From an uncultured Campylobacter sp. (lineage in GTDB: Bacteria; Campylobacterota; Campylobacteria; Campylobacterales; Campylobacteraceae), in the NCBI RefSeq assembly GCF_938045625.1, contig NZ_CALIAV010000055.1, positions 1 to 64,000 on the forward strand: DNA of 64,000 nt, given 5' to 3'. The translations under genes and the position numbers were made by a program. The stretch's first letter is position 1, and every line of letters starts with the position of its first letter. Below are positions 51,925 to 60,807 of the stretch, in pieces. The notes beneath the pieces are model-generated. The model was not told the origin of the DNA, searched no databases, and saw only the letters and a program-made list of their open reading frames with translations.

Positions 51925-52428
51925 ATGCAAACGAGTGCGGCGATGCGAAGACTGGGAGCAGAGAAGCGATTTTTAAAGCAGCTTGTTTGGGTTGCGTTTC
52001 TCATTTTTTATCAGAGCCTAACGACTATATTTGCGTACTTGCCGCCTCTTATCGGGATATTTTTTACCTATATGATCATGCTAACCTTGCAGAAACAAAA
52101 GACGCTCAAGGAGTTTGGCAAGGAGTGGTATTTTTGTCTGTTTTACCTCACTTTTGCCGAGCAGGCGCACGGGTTTTCGCTGTTTTCGGCGGTGATTGCG
52201 TTTATGCTTTTTTATCATTTTATGTCCGACTGGCTCATCGTTACGCTAAAATCAAGGGAGCTTTTGGCAGCGGGATTCGTCGCCAGCGGCTATGTTTGGA
52301 CGTGCGCGACGAGCTCTTTTATATCTTACGCGGCAAATTTGCCTATACTCAAATTTGACTACGAGTACCTGATCTACGTGGGCGTAGAGTCTGTTTTGGC
52401 GGTGATTTTGTTTAGGGGGCGCCTATGA
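51925..52428 (+). CDS. Membrane protein before mrdA (MreD-position)
   Basis: A 167-residue integral membrane protein with about five TM segments. It precedes mrdA with a 4-bp overlap, the position that MreD holds in many bacteria, and its size fits MreD. I see no diagnostic MreD motif, so this is a context call only. The ribosome binding site is weak. Confidence 0.65.
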   Translation: MQTSAAMRRLGAEKRFLKQLVWVAFLIFYQSLTTIFAYLPPLIGIFFTYMIMLTLQKQKTLKEFGKEWYFCLFYLTFAEQAHGFSLFSAVIAFMLFYHFMSDWLIVTLKSRELLAAGFVASGYVWTCATSSFISYAANLPILKFDYEYLIYVGVESVLAVILFRGRL

Positions 52429-54269
52429 GGATGCGCATAGTCTTTGGCATCATATTTAGCGTCTGGGTGCTTTTGCTGGTGCGCGTTTATTACCTTAGCG
52501 TCAAATCAAACGATTTTTACGAGGAGATCGCCGAGCAAAATGCGGTAAAAACGCAGTATCTAGCCCCTGTGCGCGGACTGATTTTAGACGCCAAAGGCCG
52601 TCCGATGGCGGTAAATCGCCTCGGCTTTTCCGTTGCTTTAAAGCCACACTTAAACGGAAAAAGGGCGGAGATTTTAGACGCTGAGCTTGCAAATTTGCAA
52701 AATTTATTCGAGGACCTAAACGTCACGAAGCTAAAGCGCGAATACATCAAAGCCGACTCGCCTTATAATCAGGATTTTATTCAGATTATCGATTTTATGG
52801 ACTACGATAAGATGATACCGCGCATCGCCGAACTCTCGCTGCGAGAAAATTTAGAGGTCAAGCCAGCCTCCAAGCGCCACTATCCATACAATAACCTAGC
52901 TTCGCACATCATCGGCTACGTCGGCCGCGCAAATCAGCAAGACGTCGAGTCCGATCCCGTCGCAAAACTAACCAATCACACGGGCAGAAGCGGCACGGAG
53001 CGCTTTTATAACTCCGTCTTGCAGGGTCAAGAGGGCGTGCGAAAGGTAAAAGTAAACGCGCTAAATCAGGAGGTCGAGGAGATCTCGGTGAGCTATCCTC
53101 AAAGCTCGGACATCTCGCTCACGATCGACCTTGAGATGCAAAGGTATATCGAGGAAATTTTTGGTAATAACGCGGGCGTCATCATCGTGATGGACGTGAG
53201 AGACGGCTCGATACTGGCTGCGGGCAGCTTCCCAGAGTATGATCTAAACCCGTTTGTGACCGGTCTTTCGCAGGCTAAATGGGACGAGCTCGTTAAGAGT
53301 ATCGATCATCCGTTTACGAACAAGCTCGTAAACGGTCTTTATCCGCCGGGCTCGGTTATAAAAATGGGCGTAGCGATGGCGTTTTTGGATACTGGCAAGA
53401 TGAGCCGCGCCGACGGATATTTTTGCTCGGGCTCATTTGAGCTTGGAGGGCGAAATTTTCGCTGCTGGAACGTCTACGGGCACGGCTTTATAGATATGAA
53501 CTCGGCCATCCGCGAGAGCTGCGACGATTATTTTTATAAGGGCAGCTTAAAAGTCGGTATAGACGCCATCTCGCCGGTTTTAGAGCGGCTGGGGTTTGGG
53601 CAAAAGAGCGGAGTGGATCTGCCAAATGAATTTGTCGGTATCGTGCCTGGACGCGAGTGGAAGATGCAAAAGTACGCTCAGCCGTGGTATCAGGGCGAGA
53701 CGCTCATAACATCGATCGGGCAGGGCAACTTCCTCGTAACGCCGATGCAGGTGGTGCGTTATACGGGCATACTAGCGACGGGGAAAAATATCGTTCCGCA
53801 TTTTTTACGTAGCGTAAACGGCGAGGAGGTTAAATTTGAGCCTGCCGACGATATACTAACGCCGTTTGAGAAAAAGCAGCTACCGTACATCCAAAGAGCG
53901 ATGTATGAGGTCGTAAATCACAAAAAAGGCACCGCGCATAAGTATTTTAAAGAAGCAAAACTCACGCTAGCGGCAAAAACTGGTACAGCGCAGGTCGTGG
54001 GTATCTCGCAGGCTGAAAAAAAGCGTATGAAAGAAGAGGACATGGAGTATCTGCGCCGCTCGCATGCATGGGTGACTACCTACGGGCCGTACGAAGAGCC
54101 TAGATATGCCGTTACCGTTATCATCGAGCACGGCGGACACGGCGGTCTGGCTGCGGGACCTCTAACGGCTAAAATCTTTAATAAGCTACTAGAAATGGGC
54201 TACATCGATCAAAAATACGAAATCACTTCTATAGCAGATACCGAAGCTGCGCAAAAGAAGAAAAATTAA
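52425..54269 (+). CDS. mrdA: Penicillin-binding protein 2
   Basis: A 614-residue class B PBP. One N-terminal TM anchor (about 5-25), a non-catalytic pedestal domain and a transpeptidase domain with the active-site SVIK (S310-K313) in PPGSVIKMG and KTGTAQ further on. It cross-links peptidoglycan for elongation with RodA (21172-22278). ATGA overlap with the upstream membrane gene. Confidence 0.95.
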   Translation: MRMRIVFGIIFSVWVLLLVRVYYLSVKSNDFYEEIAEQNAVKTQYLAPVRGLILDAKGRPMAVNRLGFSVALKPHLNGKRAEILDAELANLQNLFEDLNVTKLKREYIKADSPYNQDFIQIIDFMDYDKMIPRIAELSLRENLEVKPASKRHYPYNNLASHIIGYVGRANQQDVESDPVAKLTNHTGRSGTERFYNSVLQGQEGVRKVKVNALNQEVEEISVSYPQSSDISLTIDLEMQRYIEEIFGNNAGVIIVMDVRDGSILAAGSFPEYDLNPFVTGLSQAKWDELVKSIDHPFTNKLVNGLYPPGSVIKMGVAMAFLDTGKMSRADGYFCSGSFELGGRNFRCWNVYGHGFIDMNSAIRESCDDYFYKGSLKVGIDAISPVLERLGFGQKSGVDLPNEFVGIVPGREWKMQKYAQPWYQGETLITSIGQGNFLVTPMQVVRYTGILATGKNIVPHFLRSVNGEEVKFEPADDILTPFEKKQLPYIQRAMYEVVNHKKGTAHKYFKEAKLTLAAKTGTAQVVGISQAEKKRMKEEDMEYLRRSHAWVTTYGPYEEPRYAVTVIIEHGGHGGLAAGPLTAKIFNKLLEMGYIDQKYEITSIADTEAAQKKKN

Positions 54270-54365
54270 AAATCTGTGCTTAAATTTGGCGTTAAATAGT
54301 GTCAAATTTGATTAAGATTTGAGCAAATTGAGAGTTCAATTTAACAAATGAGCAAGTAGCCGCAG

Positions 54366-55004
54366 CTATCCCTCAAACATCTCCGAAAGCTCGTTTATAG
54401 CGATATTTACGATTTTATTATTTGAGTCTAGTTCGATCAAATTTTGGGTTTTAAATTTCGCCAAAATCCTCGAAAATGTCTCTGGCGTGATGTTTAGGAT
54501 GGAGGCAATTTTGATGTGTTTTAGCTCATCAAAAAGATCGGCGTGATTAACGAGAAATCTCGCGACCTTGGCCTCGGAGTTTAGTACAAGCTCTTGATGT
54601 ATCAGCTCGCTTGCGATTTTTAGCTTTTGTGAGAGCGATTTGATGACTTGTAGCGATACGCGCGGGTTTGATAAAAACTCGGCGTAAAATTTATCGTAGT
54701 CTATTTTTAGCACTTCGCCGCCCGTTAAAAATATCGCAGTCGCCGGAAATTTGATATTTTCAAAGTTGGCAAGTTCGGCTACGAAGCTAATCCCGTTAAA
54801 CTGATGCATAAAAATTTCTTTGCCTTTGGGGCCGATTTTATAGAGCTTGAGCGAGCCTTTTATGAGGAGGTGGAGCCACTTTGACTCCTCGCCCTCCATA
54901 AATAAAAACTCGCCCTTTTTATACTTTTTTAGGATGCTGATATCTTCTAGCCTTTTTAACTCGGCCTCGTTTAGCCCCTGAAAAAACGGGATTTGCTCTA
55001 GCAT
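54366..55004 (-). CDS. Crp/Fnr-family transcriptional regulator
   Basis: A 212-residue regulator. An N-terminal cyclic-nucleotide-type beta-barrel (about 5-120, with KKYKKGEFLFMEGEES) is followed by a long helix and a C-terminal winged helix (about 140-212, with LNITPETFSRILAKFKTQNLIE). No cysteine cluster for an Fe-S cluster is visible, so it is not Fnr proper. Ligand and targets are unknown. It ends towards mrdA. Confidence 0.88.
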   Translation of the reverse strand: MLEQIPFFQGLNEAELKRLEDISILKKYKKGEFLFMEGEESKWLHLLIKGSLKLYKIGPKGKEIFMHQFNGISFVAELANFENIKFPATAIFLTGGEVLKIDYDKFYAEFLSNPRVSLQVIKSLSQKLKIASELIHQELVLNSEAKVARFLVNHADLFDELKHIKIASILNITPETFSRILAKFKTQNLIELDSNNKIVNIAINELSEMFEG

Positions 55005-55013
55005 TTGCTTTTC

Positions 55014-55421
55014 TTATTTATTTTTTAAAAGATCTCTGATCTCGGTTAGAAGTGCAACGTCCTCAGGTATCGGCGCAGGCTCTTCGGCTTTTGGCTCCTC
55101 GATTTTTGGTTTTTTGAGCGAATTTATAGCTTTAACGACGCAGAAAATACAAAACGCGATAATAGTAAAATCGACCATCGTTTGTATAAATGAGCCGTAG
55201 TTTACGGTTACGGCAGCCGTATCGCCGACCGCGTCTTTTAGGGTGATTTTTAGGTCGGAAAAATTTACCCCGCCCGTTAGTACGCCTACGATTGGCATGA
55301 TAACGTCGCCCACTAGCGAGCTAACGATCTTACCGAAAGCGCCACCGATCACGACGCCCACAGCCATATCGATGACGTTACCGCGCATCGCGAATTCTTT
55401 AAATTCCTTGATGAAACTCAT
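55014..55421 (-). CDS. mscL: Large-conductance mechanosensitive channel
   Basis: A 135-residue channel from the ATG at 55421 (AGGAAAAAG upstream), giving the usual MSFIKEFKEFAMRGNVIDMAVGVVIGGAFGKIV start. TM1 (about 15-40) and TM2 (about 70-95) are present, and the C-terminal helix (about 118-135) is intact. It relieves hypo-osmotic pressure. The stop is 9 bp from the regulator's start. Confidence 0.95.
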   Translation of the reverse strand: MSFIKEFKEFAMRGNVIDMAVGVVIGGAFGKIVSSLVGDVIMPIVGVLTGGVNFSDLKITLKDAVGDTAAVTVNYGSFIQTMVDFTIIAFCIFCVVKAINSLKKPKIEEPKAEEPAPIPEDVALLTEIRDLLKNK

Positions 55422-55511
55422 CTTTTTCCTTTGCATTTTAAAATTAGATATCAATTATATTTATTTTAGCTTCACAAAAGATAAAAAAGCCAAGTTAAAT
55501 GCTTAAAATGC

Positions 55512-55517
55512 TATAAT
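55512..55517 (+). promoter_or_regulatory. Probable -10 box for gltX
   Basis: TATAAT lies 30 bp upstream of the gltX ATG, with AAGGA in between as the ribosome binding site. The preceding sequence is T- and A-rich. Confidence 0.6.
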
Positions 55518-55546
55518 CGCCCCTAAAAATCAATAAGGAAGCAAAA

Positions 55547-56848
55547 ATGTATCGTTTTGCGCCGTCGCCGACAGGCGATATGCATCTGGGAAATTTGAGG
55601 GTTGCGATCCTAAACTACGTCTGCTCGCTCCAGGATAAAAGCGGCTTTATCATCCGCATCGAGGATACCGACAAGGAGCGCAATATCCCCGGAAAAGACA
55701 AGGAAATTTTAGAAATTTTAGAGCTTTTCGGTATCAAATGGGACACGCTTTATTATCAAAGTAAAAATTTAAAATTTCACCGCGAGTTTGCTGCAAAGCT
55801 TTTGATAGATAAAAAGGCGTTTTCGTGCTTTTGCACGGAAAGCGAGCTGGAGGCTAAAAAAGAAGCCGCAAAGGCTAGAGGTGAAGCCTACCGCTACGAC
55901 GGCACATGCGAGCACCTAAGCGACAACGAAGTGCTAAATAACCAAAAGCCTTTCGTCGTGCGCATGAAAAAGCCGCTATGCACGATGAAATTTAAAGATG
56001 CTATAAAGGGCGAGATCAGCTTCGAGCCTGAAAACGTCGATAGTTTCGTCATTATGCGCGCTGATTTTACGCCGACATATAACTTCGCCTGTGCGGTCGA
56101 TGATATGCTCGAGGGCGTTACCTTCGTCATCCGCGGCGAAGATCACGTCAGCAACACGCCAAAGCAAGACCTCATCCGCGAGGGCCTAGGCTACACGCAA
56201 AAGATAAACTACGCTCACCTGCCTATCATCTTAAACGTCGAGGGCAAAAAAATGAGCAAACGCGAGAACGAAAGCAGCGTAAAATGGCTACTCTCGCAAG
56301 GCTTTATGCCTGAAGCTATCGCAAACTACATCGTTTCGCTAGGCTACAAGGCTCCGGTTGAAATCTTTACGATAGAAGAAGCCGCGCAGTGGTTTGATAT
56401 CTCGAAGGTTTCGGCGTCTCCGGCCAAATTTGACGTCAAGCAGCTTGAGCACATCAACCGCGAGCACATAAAAAGAGCAAGCGACGAGAGACTAGCCGCG
56501 CTAATGGGCATAAAGCCAGAATTTGCGGCGATAGCTAGATTTTACACTCAAGAAAGTAGCCTGCTAACCGAGATAAAGGCCAAGGTCGATGCGATTTTCG
56601 CGACCAAATTTATCCCAGACGAGTTTAAGGCTGGTTGCGAGGCTATAAAAGCCGCTGTAAATTCGCTAAATTTGAGCGAATTTGGTGAATTTAACGAGCT
56701 AAAAAAAGCCCTAATGGATGCGACCGGACTAAAAGGCAAAGGCTTTTTTATGCCGCTTAGGATTTTACTCACGGGCGCCGAACACGGTCCCGAGCTTAGC
56801 GAGCTATATCCGCTCATCAAACCGTATCTAAAGGAAATTTTAAGATGA
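55547..56848 (+). CDS. gltX: Glutamyl-tRNA synthetase (one of two expected)
   Basis: A 433-residue class I synthetase with APSPTGDMHLGNLR at the N terminus (HLGN at 13-16) and KMSKR at about 234-238. It is shorter than the common 470-residue form. Epsilonproteobacteria usually have two GltX enzymes, one charging tRNA-Glu and one misacylating tRNA-Gln; which this is cannot be told by eye. ATGA overlap with yggT. Confidence 0.94.
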   Translation: MYRFAPSPTGDMHLGNLRVAILNYVCSLQDKSGFIIRIEDTDKERNIPGKDKEILEILELFGIKWDTLYYQSKNLKFHREFAAKLLIDKKAFSCFCTESELEAKKEAAKARGEAYRYDGTCEHLSDNEVLNNQKPFVVRMKKPLCTMKFKDAIKGEISFEPENVDSFVIMRADFTPTYNFACAVDDMLEGVTFVIRGEDHVSNTPKQDLIREGLGYTQKINYAHLPIILNVEGKKMSKRENESSVKWLLSQGFMPEAIANYIVSLGYKAPVEIFTIEEAAQWFDISKVSASPAKFDVKQLEHINREHIKRASDERLAALMGIKPEFAAIARFYTQESSLLTEIKAKVDAIFATKFIPDEFKAGCEAIKAAVNSLNLSEFGEFNELKKALMDATGLKGKGFFMPLRILLTGAEHGPELSELYPLIKPYLKEILR

Positions 56849-57132
56849 TATTTTCGGTATTTTTAGAAGCAGTCGGCAGTATCCTGCATATCGTTATCAG
56901 CGCCTACACGTGGATCATCATAGGCGCAGCGATCATAAGCTGGGTGCGCCCTGATCCCTATAACCCTATCGTGCAGTTGCTCTACCGCCTCACCGAGCCC
57001 GTTTACGGCGCTATCCGCCGCGTGATACCGACGGTTTTTGGCGGTATAGATATAGCGCCTATTATCGTGCTTTTGGCGCTTCAGTTTATAGATAGATTTT
57101 TCGTAAGGCTTATGTTTGCGTACGCTGCTTAA
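56845..57132 (+). CDS. YggT-family membrane protein
   Basis: A 95-residue protein with two hydrophobic segments (about 8-30 and 65-88) and the family core SWVRPDPYNPIVQLLYRLTEPVYGAIRRVIP. YggT proteins have been linked to osmotic stress and cell division; the mechanism is unknown. It overlaps the next gene by 17 bp. Confidence 0.9.
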   Translation: MIFSVFLEAVGSILHIVISAYTWIIIGAAIISWVRPDPYNPIVQLLYRLTEPVYGAIRRVIPTVFGGIDIAPIIVLLALQFIDRFFVRLMFAYAA

Positions 57133-58747
57133 ATTTATCCTGCCCGCGATTTTTGCTGCGGCGGCGTTTGGCGGAGTTAAGAGTTTTGATGAGATAAAAG
57201 ACGAGCCTAAGGGGCTTGCTAAGGATTACTACTTTTACCGTCTTTTAACCGAAGGCGACTACACTAAGGAACAGGCGCAAATTTTAAACAAAGACGTCTT
57301 TCGCCGAGCGGGCGTACTGGCAAAGAAACTGGCCGAGATTTTGCCGCCAAAAAAGGTCAAAGGAAACTGCGATAGCGTGGGTGTGAAAAATATCCTAGAC
57401 GCCAACGTAACCTGCCAAAAACAGCGTCTTAGAGTGCCTTTTATGATGAAGCTAAAAAAGGAGACGAGACAAAAGCTGGCGGATAAATTTAAAGACTCCG
57501 ATCCGATTATTTACCGCCGCTTGAGCTCGCTAAACGAAAAGCATCCAGAGGATGAATTTGCCAAATTTAACGATACGGACGCATTTTTGGTTTATTTTAA
57601 CCAGTCCTCGCACAAGGATAAATTCGACAAGATATTTGATGCAAATTTTATAAATTCGCTCGCAGCTAAAAAAGAGTTTCACGTTCTAGCAAACGATTTG
57701 ATAATCGATAAAAAATCGGTCAAATTTAGACAAAATTTTCTTGCGATAAAGGAAACCGAGCTTGCCGGCAAGGATGCCTTTATGCTAGGCATAAACGCGG
57801 TTTTGTTAAATTCTCCAAAAGACGCGACGAGGTTTTTTACTAGAGCGCAGGCCGCCTTTGAGAGGCAGGACCGCAAAGATAACGCAGTGTTTTGGCTGTA
57901 TCTACTAAGTAAAAATACAATCTATCTTGATAAGCTAAATCAAAGCCGCGACGTAAATATCTATACTCTCTACGCAAACGAACTAACGGGCGCAAGTCCG
58001 GCCGCAAATATCGTCTCTCCGACGCCTACGAAAGAAAAGGTAGCTGACTACGACATAAAAGATCCGTTTTTGTGGCAAAAGACCTTTAAAATGATAAAAG
58101 AGATGAGCGCGCAGGATGCCGCAAAGCACTCCGAAACCTTTAACACCAAAGAGACGCTGGGGCAGTATGCCTACCTGATGGAAAAGGCAAGCGGATACAA
58201 GGATAGTTACTTCGTTATGCCGTTTGTAGATGAGCTAGAGGATATAAACGCGACTAGAAAGGCACTACTTTACGCGATCGGCAGGCAAGAGAGCCGCTTT
58301 ATCCCGGCCGTCATCTCGACCTCTTATGCGCTTGGCATGATGCAGTTTATGCCGTTTTTGGCTAATCACATCGGCAAAAAAGAGCTTGCGATCCCAAATT
58401 TCGATCAAGACGATATGTTTGATCCGCGCCTTGCCTTAAAATTTGCGGACCACCACTTAAATTATTTGGAGAAATACCTCTATCACCCTCTTTTCGTAGC
58501 TTACGCGTATAACGGCGGTATCGGCTTTACCAAAAAGATGCTTCAGCGAGGCGACCTTTTTAACGAAGGAAAATACGAGCCGTTTTTATCCATGGAGCTA
58601 GTGCCCTTCGCCGAGAGCCGCGACTACGGCAAAAAGGTACTCGCAAACTATGTTATCTACCTAAGGCTTCTCCGTTCCAGTACATTGATTTCGACACTTT
58701 TTGAAAGCTCAAAGAAACCTGCTTTGACGGATAAATTTCGAAATTAA
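57116..58747 (+). CDS. slt: Soluble lytic transglycosylase (Slt-type)
   Basis: A 543-residue periplasmic enzyme. A signal peptide (1-18) precedes a superhelical region (about 40-370) and the C-terminal SLT domain, with catalytic Glu in YAIGRQESRFIP, then SYALGMMQFMP and VAYAYNGG. The TTG start at 57116 has AAGG upstream, inside yggT. The 3' end overlaps the opposite-strand lipoprotein gene by 95 bp. Confidence 0.92.
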   Translation: MRTLLKFILPAIFAAAAFGGVKSFDEIKDEPKGLAKDYYFYRLLTEGDYTKEQAQILNKDVFRRAGVLAKKLAEILPPKKVKGNCDSVGVKNILDANVTCQKQRLRVPFMMKLKKETRQKLADKFKDSDPIIYRRLSSLNEKHPEDEFAKFNDTDAFLVYFNQSSHKDKFDKIFDANFINSLAAKKEFHVLANDLIIDKKSVKFRQNFLAIKETELAGKDAFMLGINAVLLNSPKDATRFFTRAQAAFERQDRKDNAVFWLYLLSKNTIYLDKLNQSRDVNIYTLYANELTGASPAANIVSPTPTKEKVADYDIKDPFLWQKTFKMIKEMSAQDAAKHSETFNTKETLGQYAYLMEKASGYKDSYFVMPFVDELEDINATRKALLYAIGRQESRFIPAVISTSYALGMMQFMPFLANHIGKKELAIPNFDQDDMFDPRLALKFADHHLNYLEKYLYHPLFVAYAYNGGIGFTKKMLQRGDLFNEGKYEPFLSMELVPFAESRDYGKKVLANYVIYLRLLRSSTLISTLFESSKKPALTDKFRN

Positions 58748-59147
58748 TATTGATTTTATCGCTTTTGATCTCTGGAGTGCTGACCTCGAAATACTGAGCC
58801 CACGGCACTTCAAAGCTCACTTTTTCCAAAAGCGGATCGTTGGCGGTCAGGCGTCTAACCATGATGCCTCGCTGCGAGCCGTTTGCGCTAAAACTCTCCT
58901 CTAAAATTTTAGCCTCTTTAGGATGCACGGCCACGACGAATTTCTCTCTTTTTTGCTCGTCCACAAGCTCGCTATAGATCGGATTTAGATAGGTCGCGAC
59001 GATTAGGATATTCGTCTTGGCATCTATGATTTCAGATTTGCTAGTGTAGGCTAAAAGCTCGTTTTTTAATGGTTCGTGGATATATTTTTTATCCGCACAG
59101 CCAACTAACGCCAAAATAAAACTTAAAAAAAATACGCTCTTTTTCAT
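58653..59147 (-). CDS. Lipoprotein of unknown function
   Basis: A 164-residue lipoprotein with signal peptide and lipobox ALVGC (Cys17). The mature part is a beta-rich domain with paired ILIVATYLNPIYSELVDEQKREKFVVAV and ISFEVPWAQYFEVST-like strands (here KVSFEVPWAQYFEVST). No known family. Its 3' end overlaps the end of slt on the other strand by 95 bp. AGGTATTAAA precedes the ATG. Confidence 0.78.
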   Translation of the reverse strand: MKKSVFFLSFILALVGCADKKYIHEPLKNELLAYTSKSEIIDAKTNILIVATYLNPIYSELVDEQKREKFVVAVHPKEAKILEESFSANGSQRGIMVRRLTANDPLLEKVSFEVPWAQYFEVSTPEIKSDKININFEIYPSKQVSLSFQKVSKSMYWNGEALGR

Positions 59148-59212
59148 TTTAATACCTCTTTAAATTTGGTGCTATTTTAGATAAATTTTGCTTTTAAAAA
59201 GCCTAAATTTGC

Positions 59213-59218
59213 TATAAT
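59213..59218 (+). promoter_or_regulatory. Probable -10 box for mobB
   Basis: TATAAT lies 30 bp upstream of the mobB ATG, which follows GGAGAAAA. It is the likely start of the mobB-fbp-metG transcription unit. Confidence 0.6.
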
Positions 59219-59247
59219 CTGCGTAAATTTCAAAAATTCGGAGAAAA

Positions 59248-59730
59248 ATGAAAAAAGCGGCGATGGCGTTTTCAGGACCTTCAAATAGCGGCAAAACTAC
59301 GCTTATTTTAAAGGTCGCCAAAAAATTTATCGATGACGGCTTAAAAGTCGTGATCATCAAGCACGACCCGGGCGACAAGGCGAGGTTTGACGTCGAGGGC
59401 AAGGATAGCTATAAATTTGCTCAAATAGGCGCCGAGGTCGCGGTCATGAGTCCGACGCGCACGACCTTTTTCTCGCAGGAGAGCAAGAGCGTGGACGACG
59501 TCGTGGCGATGGCTGGCGAGTTTGATTTGCTATTAGTCGAGGGCTTAAAGACTCTGCCGCTGCCGCGCATCAGCGTATTTAAGGACGAGATAAACGAGGA
59601 TTATCTTAGCTTTTCAAACGCGATCGCAAGCTATCAAAAAGACTACGAGATCGATAAGCCAAACTTCGATCTAGACGACACGCAGGCCATCTGCGAGTGG
59701 ATACTAAAAAATGCAAAGGTATTAAAATGA
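59248..59730 (+). CDS. mobB: Molybdopterin-guanine dinucleotide biosynthesis protein B
   Basis: A 160-residue P-loop GTPase. Walker A is GPSNSGKTT at residues 9-17, and VIIKHDPGDKARFDVEGKDSYKFAQIGA follows the MobB pattern. It supports MobA in adding GMP to molybdopterin for molybdoenzymes. It ends in an ATGA overlap with fbp. Confidence 0.92.
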   Translation: MKKAAMAFSGPSNSGKTTLILKVAKKFIDDGLKVVIIKHDPGDKARFDVEGKDSYKFAQIGAEVAVMSPTRTTFFSQESKSVDDVVAMAGEFDLLLVEGLKTLPLPRISVFKDEINEDYLSFSNAIASYQKDYEIDKPNFDLDDTQAICEWILKNAKVLK

Positions 59731-60581
59731 ACGAAATTTTCGAAACGATTAAAAAGATCGCCGTAAAAATCGGCGAAGAGATAAAGTACGCCGATCTGGG
59801 CTACACTGATCACGCCAACGCCACGGGCGACACGCAGCTAAAACTAGACGTGAGAAGCGACGAGATCATCACGGCCGAGTTTGCAAATTTAGCCTGCGTA
59901 AAAGCGCTAGTTAGCGAGGAAAAAGAGGATATGCTGGCGCTAAACGAGAGTGCGAAATTTATCGTCGCCTACGATCCGCTAGACGGCTCTAGCCTAGTGG
60001 ACGTAAATTTTTCTATCGGCTCGATTTTTGGCATTTACGAAAACGAACTAACTCCGCAAAATCTAAAAGCCGCCGCCTACGTCGTTTACGGCCCACGCCT
60101 AGAGCTCGTGCTTTGCGAGGAGGGGACGGCTCCGGCACTTTACCGCCTGGGCAGGGACGGCGAGTTTAAATTTATCAAAAATCTAGCGCTAGCGCAAAAA
60201 GGCAAGTTAAACGCCACGGGTGCTACGCAAAAGGGCTGGAGCGAAACTCACGCTAAATTTATCCGCGAGCTGTTTTTGCAGGGATATCGCCTCAGATACT
60301 CGGGCGCCATGGTGAGCGACCTGCATCAAATTTTACTAAAAGGCGGCGGGCTGTTTAGCTATCCTGCCACGAGCGACGCGCCAAATGGCAAGCTAAGAGT
60401 GCTATTTGAGGTGCTGCCGTTTGCATTTATCTACGAGCGCGCGGGCGGTGCGACTAGCGACGGTTACTCGGTAACGCTTTTTGATATGAAGGTAGAAAAA
60501 ATCCACCAAACCACGCCTTGCTTTTTCGGCTCCAAAGACGAGATAAATTTACTGCATAAATTTTACGGAAGCGCGAAATGA
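59727..60581 (+). CDS. fbp: Fructose-1,6-bisphosphatase class 1
   Basis: A 284-residue sugar phosphatase of gluconeogenesis. YDPLDGSSLVDVNFSIGSIFGIY is the metal-binding and substrate signature; LRYSGAMVSDLHQILLKGGGLFSYP and RLLFEVLPFAFIYERAGG-like residues (here KLRVLFEVLPFAFIYERAGG) are typical. Campylobacter relies on gluconeogenesis because it lacks phosphofructokinase in most species. The start at 59727 is coupled to mobB. Confidence 0.95.
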   Translation: MNEIFETIKKIAVKIGEEIKYADLGYTDHANATGDTQLKLDVRSDEIITAEFANLACVKALVSEEKEDMLALNESAKFIVAYDPLDGSSLVDVNFSIGSIFGIYENELTPQNLKAAAYVVYGPRLELVLCEEGTAPALYRLGRDGEFKFIKNLALAQKGKLNATGATQKGWSETHAKFIRELFLQGYRLRYSGAMVSDLHQILLKGGGLFSYPATSDAPNGKLRVLFEVLPFAFIYERAGGATSDGYSVTLFDMKVEKIHQTTPCFFGSKDEINLLHKFYGSAK

Positions 60582-60790
60582 GCGAGCATGCAGCGGACGT
60601 AACTCAAAAAGACGAATTTGAGCTGGAGCTTGATCGCCAAAGAGAAATTTTGCAAGCCTGTCAGCGCGAAAAAGGGCTAAGCTCGTGCTTTGCCTGCGAG
60701 GTGATGTTTGAGTGCAAAACTCGCAAAAACTACGTAGATGCCGTGTATAGCTCGATGTCTAAAGGCGACGGCGGCGGATTTGATTTTTAA
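60578..60790 (+). CDS. Small cysteine-containing protein
   Basis: A 70-residue protein that overlaps fbp by 4 bp (ATGA). The first half is an acidic helix; the second half has four cysteines (LQACQREKGLSSCFACEVMFECKTRKNYV, C26, C35, C38 and C44), a possible metal site. I recall a similar small gene between fbp and metG in C. jejuni, which supports it being real. Function unknown. Confidence 0.78.
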   Translation: MSEHAADVTQKDEFELELDRQREILQACQREKGLSSCFACEVMFECKTRKNYVDAVYSSMSKGDGGGFDF

Positions 60791-60807
60791 ATTTAAAAAG
60801 GAAAGAT

